A DNA stretch of 42,403 nucleotides from Oscillospiraceae bacterium Zagget12 (lineage in GTDB: Bacteria > Bacillota > Clostridia > UBA1381). The translations under genes and the position numbers were made by a program. A model generated the notes under the pieces. That model had not been told where the DNA came from. It worked only from the letters and a program-made list of their open reading frames with translations, and did no database searches. Of the stretch, positions 36,976-42,403 are shown one piece after another. How positions within the stretch are numbered: position 1 is the stretch's first letter; every line of letters begins with the position of its first letter. Location of the stretch: assembly GCA_001941225.1 (NCBI GenBank), contig MSHM01000008.1:281-42683 (forward strand), written 5' to 3'.

Positions 36976-39012
36976 TTATTCGCTTAAAACGGTTCCGTCC
37001 GCAAGAGTTATTGTATATCCGTTATAGTTCACGGTTCCGTTATTATCAAGGCTTGTGATAACGCAGTCACCCGTCAATGTCCATACGGAGCCTTCATCGA
37101 TTGTGATAACGGCGTTATTGTCCACTGCCGTGCCGCCCTGCTCGTTGTCAACTATGTTGATTGTTCCGGTAAACTCCGAATTATTTGTAAGTGTCATATC
37201 CAGAGTCGAAATAGTGTCAACTATAATATCACCCTCAAGAGTCTGCGCGTCCGCGGTAAGCTCAACCTGAGCGCCGTTCGCGCCGGCTGTGCCCCAGCCT
37301 TTTGACGCGCTGTTTCCGCATATTCTCATAAGATAAGCGTCCGAATCCTCGTTGTTGATTGTCACGCCCGACAGAGTTACAACTGCGTGAGTGTTTGTTA
37401 TATAGAACATATCTCCGTTGTTGCCGGTAAGCGTTCCGCCCGTCATACTGAATGACGATGTGCCGACCTCCGCGTCGCCCGACATAGACTGATAAATCAT
37501 AACATTATGCACATTCTCATCGGAGCTTGTGCCGTCAGTGTCACTCATATTACCCGAAACGTCGCAGTCCTCCAATGCGATTGAGTTTTGACCCTCGATA
37601 ACAAGTGCCTCGGAATTATTGGCTGTAAGAGTTGCATTTGACACCGTTATATCGGCCGTTGAATATACCGCCGGCGAATTATAGCCGTTTGATGTATATG
37701 TGCCGCCGTCAACAACTACCGTTCCGCCGCCGCGGTCGGAGCGTATTGCCGCCGCCGAAGAGCCGCTTGTGTTCACAGTAAGATTGCTTGCGTATGTGGT
37801 GCCGCCGCCCGTTGTCTGTATGCCGCCCGAATTATCGGCGGTTGTTGTAATGGTAGAATCCGAAATATTTACCACGGTACCCTCACCGTAGCTGAACACG
37901 CCGTTTCCGTTCTGCGCGGACGAGGTTACAACCGCATTTGTAATCGTCACGTTCGCGCCGTCCGTTGCAAGCAATGCCGCGTTCATTCCGTAGAAATCGC
38001 CGTCCTCGGTATTTGAGGAGCTGCCCGCGGTTTTGCTGACGGTTATACCGTCAAGCGTTACAGTCGCGCCGTCTATGCGGAGAGCGTTCTCGTCGTCGCC
38101 CTCGGACGTGTAGGTTTCGGAGCTGTATGTTCCGTCCTCGGTTATCGTGTACGCCGATGTGCCCTGCGTCACAGAACCCGAGCCGCCAAAACCGCCCATA
38201 TCGCCGCCCATGCCGCCTTGCATACCGCCGTCGGGCTGCTGATTAAATGTGCTTAACGCGTTTACAAGAATAGTAGCCGTTTCCGCGCGTGTCAGACCCT
38301 CCAACGGTCTTAACATTCCGTCGCTGCCTTGGATAAGTCCCTCGCCTACAAGATATTTTACAGCCTCAGACGCGTATTCGGAAACGTCCGCGCTGTCGGT
38401 AAACTCGCTGAGGTCGGAAACCGTCGCAAGCGTTTCACCCTTGTACTGCATATATCTGTAGATTATAACCATCATCTGTTCGCGGGTCAGATCGCTTTCG
38501 GGATTAAATTCCCAGCCGTTGTCCTCTTTTATGATAGAGTTTGTCTGTGCCCATGCAACATATGTATCGTACCAGTTTCCGTCCGACGTGTCCGTAACCT
38601 CATTTCCGTCGGCTCTGTAGAGCATTGTCAAAAGCTCCGCGCCCGTAACGGAATTTTCCGGCGCGAATGTCGTGTCAGACATTCCCGAAACAAGTCCCTG
38701 TCTGTACGCCTGTGAAATTACATCGTAATACCACGCGTCCTCGGCAACGTCCTCAAACGGCAGGGTGAAGTTCATATCTCCGCCCATTTCCGAGGGAGCA
38801 TCTCCGCCGGGCATTTCGCCCATATCAGACGGAGCATCGCCCGAGGGCATCTCACCGCCGGGCATCTCGCCCATATCCGACGGCATTTCCGTCATCTCTG
38901 CATTATCCGGCAGCTCCGGTACGCTTTCGTCCGCCAACACTGCCGTTGCAAAGGTTGATGATGTTACAATTCCGATTGCAACAATGAATGTTATTATTTT
39001 TTTGCTTAACAT
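36976..39012 (-). CDS. SLH-anchored beta-helix surface protein with Met/Gly-rich repeats
   Basis: 678 residues. Signal peptide about 1-27; an acidic stretch with two 17-residue units (each starting SDMGEMPGG) at about 45-80; three SLH repeats at about 86-135, 146-193 and 204-255; a Gly/Met linker at 258-280; and from about 285 to the end a Thr/Asn-rich array of short beta strands (for example ADITVSNATLTANNSEALVI) in the style of right-handed beta helices (polysaccharide lyase or adhesin folds). No catalytic residues can be assigned. Related proteins in gut Clostridia are annotated only as carbohydrate-binding or hypothetical. AAGGAGG precedes the ATG; the promoter region has a striking ladder of boxes (39080-39139). 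Confidence 0.82.
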   Translation of the reverse strand: MLSKKIITFIVAIGIVTSSTFATAVLADESVPELPDNAEMTEMPSDMGEMPGGEMPSGDAPSDMGEMPGGDAPSEMGGDMNFTLPFEDVAEDAWYYDVISQAYRQGLVSGMSDTTFAPENSVTGAELLTMLYRADGNEVTDTSDGNWYDTYVAWAQTNSIIKEDNGWEFNPESDLTREQMMVIIYRYMQYKGETLATVSDLSEFTDSADVSEYASEAVKYLVGEGLIQGSDGMLRPLEGLTRAETATILVNALSTFNQQPDGGMQGGMGGDMGGFGGSGSVTQGTSAYTITEDGTYSSETYTSEGDDENALRIDGATVTLDGITVSKTAGSSSNTEDGDFYGMNAALLATDGANVTITNAVVTSSAQNGNGVFSYGEGTVVNISDSTITTTADNSGGIQTTGGGTTYASNLTVNTSGSSAAAIRSDRGGGTVVVDGGTYTSNGYNSPAVYSTADITVSNATLTANNSEALVIEGQNSIALEDCDVSGNMSDTDGTSSDENVHNVMIYQSMSGDAEVGTSSFSMTGGTLTGNNGDMFYITNTHAVVTLSGVTINNEDSDAYLMRICGNSASKGWGTAGANGAQVELTADAQTLEGDIIVDTISTLDMTLTNNSEFTGTINIVDNEQGGTAVDNNAVITIDEGSVWTLTGDCVITSLDNNGTVNYNGYTITLADGTVLSE

Positions 39013-39056
39013 TATAAAAAACCTCCTTGTATTGATTGATTGTTTTCGTTCCTGCT

Positions 39057-39085
39057 ATAATACAAATATAAGCCCTAAACCTTAA
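39057..39085 (-). promoter_or_regulatory. activator-type promoter of the beta-helix gene
   Basis: TATTAT (complement of 39057-39062) has no good -35; 17 bases upstream stands TTAAGG (complement of 39080-39085), which is also the first box of the ladder at 39080-39139. This is the form expected of a promoter that needs a response regulator. Confidence 0.5.
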
Positions 39086-39139
39086 TAAATCCTTAATTTT
39101 CAAATGTTTTGTGTGAATTTAATGTGAATAGTTTGTGAA
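39080..39139 (-). promoter_or_regulatory. 11-bp-phased direct repeat ladder, likely response-regulator site
   Basis: Minus strand TTAAGG at 39080 and 39091 and TTCACA at 39112, 39123 and 39134, each 11 bp apart within its group. Direct repeats of about six bases at 11-bp spacing are the hallmark of OmpR-family regulators; TTCACA-N5-TTCACA-N5-TTCACA in particular resembles a PhoP/PhoB box. Confidence 0.6.
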
Positions 39140-39173
39140 TAAATCGGATTGGTAATGCGAAGTGGTTAGGTAT

Positions 39174-39342
39174 AACCCCTCAGTCACTTCGTGACAGCCC
39201 CCTCGTAGGGGAGCCTTACGGGTCGTCGAGGTTTTCGACTTTGCATAGCAAAGCCGAACAGACCCCTACGAGGACATCTCCGGCAAGCGTATGCCTCCCT
39301 TGTTAAATGGAGGTGGCACGGCGTAGCCGTGACGGAGGGGTT
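39174..39342. repeat. palindromic element with inverted ends (MITE-like)
   Basis: The 14-bp ends AACCCCTCAGTCAC (39174-39187) and GTGACGGAGGGGTT (39329-39342) are inverted copies with one mismatch. Inside are several smaller palindromes, including CACGGCGTAGCCGTG and a CTCCCTTGTTAAA..GGAG hairpin. Elements of this kind are common, unlabelled repeats in gut Clostridia. No ORF. It continues into the 18-bp palindrome at 39347-39364. Confidence 0.7.
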
Positions 39343-39346
39343 TAGG

Positions 39347-39364
39347 CTCCCTTGTTAAAGGGAG
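39347..39364. repeat. 18-bp palindrome, copy 1
   Basis: CTCCCTTGTTAAAGGGAG is found again exactly at 41800-41817. In both places it belongs to a repeat element ending in GCACA or GCGCACA directly next to the A-run of a terminator. Confidence 0.8.
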
Positions 39365-39370
39365 GCACAC

Positions 39371-39400
39371 AAAAAAAACGGAGCAGATGCTCCGTTTTTC
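39371..39400 (-). terminator. intrinsic terminator after the BspA-like gene
   Basis: ACGGAGCA-GA-TGCTCCGT (39378-39395) followed on the minus strand by eight T. The symmetrical T-run on the plus strand makes it bidirectional. Confidence 0.88.
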
Positions 39401-39417
39401 AGATTATTTATACAATT

Positions 39418-41577
39418 TTAATTACCCCAAGAAATAAGCACCATGGCAATATCCACCGAATCAATCACGCCGTCGCGGTTGAGGTCGTACTGGATATACT
39501 TAGTTTCGGTGTCCCCAATCTCCTTGCCGAAATAGGACGTCACGGCGGACAGGTCATAGAGATTAATCTCACCATCGTCCACTATATCGCCGGCGAGGAA
39601 TGTCACCTTTGTTGCCGATGCAGTATCAGGTGTGTCACCCACGGTTATAACGGTTTGAGCCTCGTCCATCACGTTATTCCAAACCGTCACGGACGCCGAT
39701 GTAGCATCGGAATCCGGCGTTACGGACGTATTGCAGGTGCGGTAGCCGTCGCCCGCGAATACAAGGCTCGTTGTGTAGCCTGCGGGTATATCTATAGTAA
39801 AGGTATAGCCTTTCCATGTGCTTGAGTTGTAGTTGATGTCACCTAAGCTCATTGTGGTAGAGCTATTGTTACCAATCGCAATCGTTTTCGCCTCAGTAAG
39901 CGACAAATTGTTATATGTGAGCGACATCGCCGTATAAGTCGTGGTTGCTGATGAAATCTCATTCGGGAACATTACTTTCACGGTAAGCGGTATCGTTGTG
40001 AGAGTTATTGTACCCGTTGCGGGGATTGGACCGGTTTCGCCTGTAGCGGCAAGGAAGAGTACGCCCGTGTTGGTGGTCTTACTTGCGGTTGCGTTGTAAT
40101 AGAAATCGTATACTATACCATCCTTAAGATACGACGCGTGAGCCTCATTGATATAGTTTGCCGTGTCAATATTAAGCGAATACGATCCGACGCCGGCTAT
40201 ATTCACATCGCCGAGTACAATCTCGTGCGACGTTATGGTGTCCTCGTTATTATTAGCCGGATTTGCGTAAAATCCGTACTCGCCGTTGCCCTTGTAAATC
40301 ATAGCAATATAACCGGCGGTGTTCGCATCTATCGAGAGCGCGCCGATTTTGGTTATGTCGTATGTAGTGCCTTGACCGTCGGTTTCGTCAAACGCAAACT
40401 TCATCTGCGCCGAACTAAAGCGGTAGATAACGCCCGCGTTTCCGTCGCTGTCCAATCCGCTGATTGTGAGCTTGTATTGTCCGTAAATTTGCGCGGGAGT
40501 TGAACTGTCATCATATACCGGCACAAGCGACAGCTGTACATTTTCCGCGAGGAAGTATACAGTTGCACCTGTGGGTAAATATGTATTTTTATTGGTTGTC
40601 AAATTTGTTTTTAACGTGCTGCTGGTCGATGCCGACTGCAATACATATACGGTTGTCAACGCCGTACAGCCTGAAAATGAAGTTGACTGTAACGTAACAA
40701 GACCTGTGCCGATTGTTACCGTTGTCAATGCCGTACAGTTATAAAACGCGTATTGAGCTATACTTGTAACGCTGTTAGGTATAACTATACTTGTCAATGC
40801 CGTACAGCCCTCAAATGCATTCTGACCTATCGATGTGATGTTACTCGGTATTGTTATGCTTGCCAATGCCGTGCAGCCGGAAAACGTATAATTGCTTATG
40901 CTTGTAATACCGCTGCCCAATGTCACATCGGTCAAAGCTGTACAATTACGAAAAACTTGCACGCCCATGCTTGTGACTGTATCCGGTATAGTTATGCTTG
41001 TCAATGCGCTGCAGCCGTTAAACGCATAATTCTTAATCGTAGTCACGCCGCTCGGCATCGTTACGCTCGTCAATGAGGTACAGCTGTTAAACGCATTTGT
41101 TCCGATAGTTGTAACGGTACTCGGTATATCTATGCTTGTAATGGCGCAGTGGTTGAATACATACTGACCTATGGTTGTTATTCCGCTTGCTATAGAAATA
41201 TTGGTTATACTGCTGCGATAGGAAGACCACGGCACATCAGTAGCGCCGGTATATGTGTCCGTCATTGCGCCGGAGCCTGAAATGGTAAGGGTATATGTAG
41301 TGTTGTCACTGTTCAATTCCAATGTATAAGTAGCAGAATCACCGCAATTACCCGATATTACCGCCGAAAGACTTACAATATTTCCCTCTTCTGCGCCAAG
41401 AAGAACCACTTCTTCCTCCGAAGCGTCCTCTTCAAGCACGACAACCTCTTCTGCGGGATTGTCCGAGCTGTCCGCATCGTCGGCAAAAACCGGAGCCGCC
41501 GCTAAAAGCATAGCCGCCGCAGTTAGGGCGGATAGAATACGCTTTATTCGCGCTCCCGCTTTTTTATTTTTTCTCAT
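39418..41577 (-). CDS. BspA-type leucine-rich-repeat surface protein with C-terminal dockerin
   Basis: 719 residues. Signal peptide about 1-32, an acidic linker to about 65, an N-cap, then about nine LRR_5 repeats of 23 residues (about 107-345; typical unit LTSITIPDTVTSMGVQVFRN), a beta-rich middle of two or more Ig- or cohesin-like folds, and a type I dockerin at about 655-719 with two calcium loops, DIVDDGEINLYD and DLNRDGVIDSVD. LRR_5 proteins bind host or other surface ligands; a dockerin would dock it to a cohesin. No SLH is present, so it may be held through an anchoring scaffoldin encoded elsewhere. The frame opens at 41622, but the ATG at 41577 after GGGAGGA gives a normal signal peptide. 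Confidence 0.87.
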   Translation of the reverse strand: MRKNKKAGARIKRILSALTAAAMLLAAAPVFADDADSSDNPAEEVVVLEEDASEEEVVLLGAEEGNIVSLSAVISGNCGDSATYTLELNSDNTTYTLTISGSGAMTDTYTGATDVPWSSYRSSITNISIASGITTIGQYVFNHCAITSIDIPSTVTTIGTNAFNSCTSLTSVTMPSGVTTIKNYAFNGCSALTSITIPDTVTSMGVQVFRNCTALTDVTLGSGITSISNYTFSGCTALASITIPSNITSIGQNAFEGCTALTSIVIPNSVTSIAQYAFYNCTALTTVTIGTGLVTLQSTSFSGCTALTTVYVLQSASTSSTLKTNLTTNKNTYLPTGATVYFLAENVQLSLVPVYDDSSTPAQIYGQYKLTISGLDSDGNAGVIYRFSSAQMKFAFDETDGQGTTYDITKIGALSIDANTAGYIAMIYKGNGEYGFYANPANNNEDTITSHEIVLGDVNIAGVGSYSLNIDTANYINEAHASYLKDGIVYDFYYNATASKTTNTGVLFLAATGETGPIPATGTITLTTIPLTVKVMFPNEISSATTTYTAMSLTYNNLSLTEAKTIAIGNNSSTTMSLGDINYNSSTWKGYTFTIDIPAGYTTSLVFAGDGYRTCNTSVTPDSDATSASVTVWNNVMDEAQTVITVGDTPDTASATKVTFLAGDIVDDGEINLYDLSAVTSYFGKEIGDTETKYIQYDLNRDGVIDSVDIAMVLISWGN

Positions 41578-41631
41578 AATTGATCCTCCCTCTTCATTTT
41601 TCAATAAATAATTTGTCCCCATATTATATTT

Positions 41632-41661
41632 ATTGTACCCCTACGCACATACTTTTGTCGA
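41632..41661 (-). promoter_or_regulatory. possible promoter of the BspA-like gene
   Basis: Minus strand TCGACA (complement of 41656-41661), 18-base spacer, TACAAT (complement of 41632-41637). A TATAAT ten bases further on is an alternative -10. Confidence 0.45.
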
Positions 41662-41739
41662 GTAATTTTTACAAGGATTTTGTATTTTTTACAGATTGTC
41701 ACTATCGGTTATAGGTTGTAATGGTGACACCCGCACTGC

Positions 41740-41900
41740 CGGGGTGGATTCGCAGCAGTTGTAGCGCGACCACAAGGCGCATTTGCGGCGAGCACAAGCC
41801 TCCCTTGTTAAAGGGAGTCTTGTAGAGGCGGGGAATATAATTAGCCTTCCCCTTGGGGAAGGTGGCGCACGCCGTAGGCGGGTGACGGATGAGGGCGCAC
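41740..41900. repeat. palindromic repeat cluster, copy 2
   Basis: Contains the exact 18-bp palindrome CTCCCTTGTTAAAGGGAG (41800-41817) and a second one, CCTTCCCCTTGGGGAAGG (41845-41862), followed by GGTGGCGCACGCCGTAGGCG and GGTGACGGATGAGGG. This is the same type of element as at 39174-39364 (compare GGTGGCACGGCGTAGCCGTG, GTGACGGAGGGG). It ends in GCGCAC directly before the A-run of a terminator. No ORF. Confidence 0.7.
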
Positions 41901-41929
41901 AAAAAAAGGAACGGCGAACCGTTCCTTTT
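41901..41929 (-). terminator. terminator hairpin without an obvious gene
   Basis: A perfect 11-bp stem, AAAAGGAACGG-CGAA-CCGTTCCTTTT (41904-41929), with seven T following on the minus strand. No gene is evident upstream of it on that strand up to the window end, so it may belong to one of the RNAs of TA-like module 2 or to an unseen transcript. Confidence 0.75.
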
Positions 41930-41962
41930 ATTTTGCGTTAATTCTAATTTAAATCGCGAGAC

Positions 41963-41981
41963 TTTACGTTTGCCTTACAAA
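41963..41981 (+). repeat. conserved box upstream of TA-like module 2
   Basis: TTTACGTTTGCCTTACAAA, 17 of 19 identical to the box of module 1 (14205-14223) and at nearly the same distance from the -35. Confidence 0.65.
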
Positions 41982-41994
41982 TAATCGACACAAG

Positions 41995-42023
41995 TTGACA
42001 TAATACGACACTTATGGTAGAAT
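41995..42023 (+). promoter_or_regulatory. promoter of the small-peptide mRNA, module 2
   Basis: TTGACA (41995-42000), 17-base spacer, TAGAAT (42018-42023). CGACAC (42006-42011) and GTGTCG (42028-42033) make an inverted repeat around the -10, a possible operator. The transcript should begin near 42029 with TGTCGGG-GAAA-CCCGACA (42029-42046), a seven-bp hairpin with a GNRA tetraloop. Confidence 0.78.
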
Positions 42024-42164
42024 ATACGTGTCGGGGAAACCCGACATACATAAGGGCAGACTGAAAACGATGAAAATCGGACGGTTAGCCGCCACATTAC
42101 TTATCGACCAAGGAGCTTTTGGCTGCGCCTTCGGGCAAAAATCCAATAGATAGCTCGGTAGGAG

Positions 42165-42260
42165 GTGATTACGACGGCAAAGCGATTCGCGATAAAAGCA
42201 TTAGTTATAATACTTTTGGTAGTCATTGTTATGATTATATTCGCTGAAACAGCAAAATAA
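42165..42260 (+). CDS. 31-residue hydrophobic peptide, candidate type I toxin
   Basis: An open frame of GTG plus 30 codons, stop at 42258: a basic start (TTAKRFAIKA), a 15-residue hydrophobic helix (LVIILLVVIVMIIF) and a short AETAK tail. This is the classic form of small membrane toxins (TxpA/BsrG or 'holin-like' peptides). The start is unclear: AGGAGGTGATTACGACGG places the RBS over the GTG, with no ATG behind it; an ACG eight bases after GGAGG would be an unusual start. The copy may therefore be decayed or use a rare start. The stop codon lies inside the terminator hairpin of the opposing RNA. Confidence 0.5.
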   Translation: MITTAKRFAIKALVIILLVVIVMIIFAETAK

Positions 42261-42335
42261 CCGCTCCAATGCAGAGGTCGCGGTTATTTTGTAAATAACA
42301 CTTGCGGCTAACCGTTTGAGGTTTGCCCTTTTTCT
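42250..42335 (-). ncRNA. candidate antisense small RNA of module 2
   Basis: A predicted RNA of about 85 nt from the minus-strand promoter at 42342-42370 to the hairpin at 42254-42290. It covers the last codons and 3' UTR of the peptide mRNA. Its 5' part, ACGGTTAGCCGC, is identical to a segment of the mRNA 5' UTR (about 42082-42092), so the mRNA 3' end is complementary both to this RNA and to its own 5' UTR. Confidence 0.58.
42254..42290 (-). terminator. hairpin ending the antisense RNA of module 2
   Basis: AAAATAACCGC (42254-42264), 15-base loop, GCGGTTATTTT (42280-42290). On both strands it ends in four T, so it is a modest bidirectional terminator. Confidence 0.65.
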
Positions 42336-42341
42336 ATTATT

Positions 42342-42370
42342 ATATTATCACAGATGTTGTGAAATGTCAA
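42342..42370 (-). promoter_or_regulatory. minus-strand promoter of the antisense RNA, module 2
   Basis: TTGACA (complement of 42365-42370), 17-base spacer, TAATAT (complement of 42342-42347): the same hexamers and spacing as in module 1. No protein gene follows on this strand until the repeat region. Confidence 0.78.
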
Positions 42371-42391
42371 TCCCTTTAGGGATTTTTTTGT
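42369..42391 (+). terminator. terminator of the plus-strand transcript of module 2
   Basis: AATCCC-TTTA-GGGATT followed by TTTTT. Placed where the peptide mRNA should end, overlapping the -35 of the opposing promoter. Confidence 0.8.
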
Positions 42392-42403
42392 TTTACGGTT
42401 TTC

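Overview
This looks like a chromosomal segment of a spore-forming Clostridia-type Firmicute of moderate GC. Support comes from the 16S-like sequence at the left end, a Firmicute-order S10/spc/alpha ribosomal cluster that carries secY-adk-map-KOW-infA-rpmJ, a spoIVA gene, Zn-type S14 and adenylate kinase, and strong AGGAGG ribosome binding sites. Several surface proteins carry S-layer homology (SLH) domains, two of them fused to plant-polysaccharide enzymes. That would suit a gut fibre or pectin degrader (Monoglobus-like), but the genus is a guess.

Layout: 1-1377 is a 16S rRNA gene on the minus strand, missing its 3' end, with two near-identical tandem promoters at 1611-1745. From 1815 to 9619, all minus strand, lie two polytopic GT-C-like membrane proteins, an FAD oxidoreductase of the UDP-galactopyranose-mutase-like group, GtrA, a 34-residue one-TM peptide, a stand-alone SLH protein and an SLH-anchored SGNH/GDSL esterase: probably envelope glycan synthesis next to surface enzymes. 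From 9752 to 11935 are a DUF4163/DUF3298 lipoprotein and spoIVA, the latter broken by one extra base in an A8 run. On the plus strand, 12109-14138 holds NADP isocitrate dehydrogenase and a trans-aconitate-methyltransferase-like gene.

14205-14546 holds a compact unit that looks like a type I toxin-antitoxin module: a promoter and tiny hydrophobic peptide on the plus strand, converging with a strong promoter and short terminated RNA on the minus strand. A second, diverged copy of the same architecture lies at the right end (41963-42391). From 14610 to 30807 runs the minus-strand ribosomal protein supercluster (rpsJ to rplQ, including rpoA). It has a 324-nt leader with an internal terminator-like hairpin before rpsJ and an unusual 368-bp gap between rpmJ and rpsM filled by two tandem hairpin-forming repeats.

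From 31276 to the end come a DUF4830 protein, a DUF378 membrane protein, a cytidylate-kinase-like protein, an SLH-anchored GH5 endoglucanase, a met17-cysK sulfur operon preceded by a 20-codon leader peptide ending in a Cys-Arg-Cys cluster, a large SLH beta-helix protein under a promoter with an 11-bp-phased response-regulator-like ladder, and a BspA-type leucine-rich-repeat protein with a C-terminal dockerin. Two intergenic stretches here carry palindromic repeat elements that abut the T-tracts of terminators.

The strongest candidates for undescribed biology are the paired type I toxin-antitoxin-like modules, the Cys-codon leader peptide upstream of met17-cysK, and the covarying hairpin repeats inside the alpha operon.
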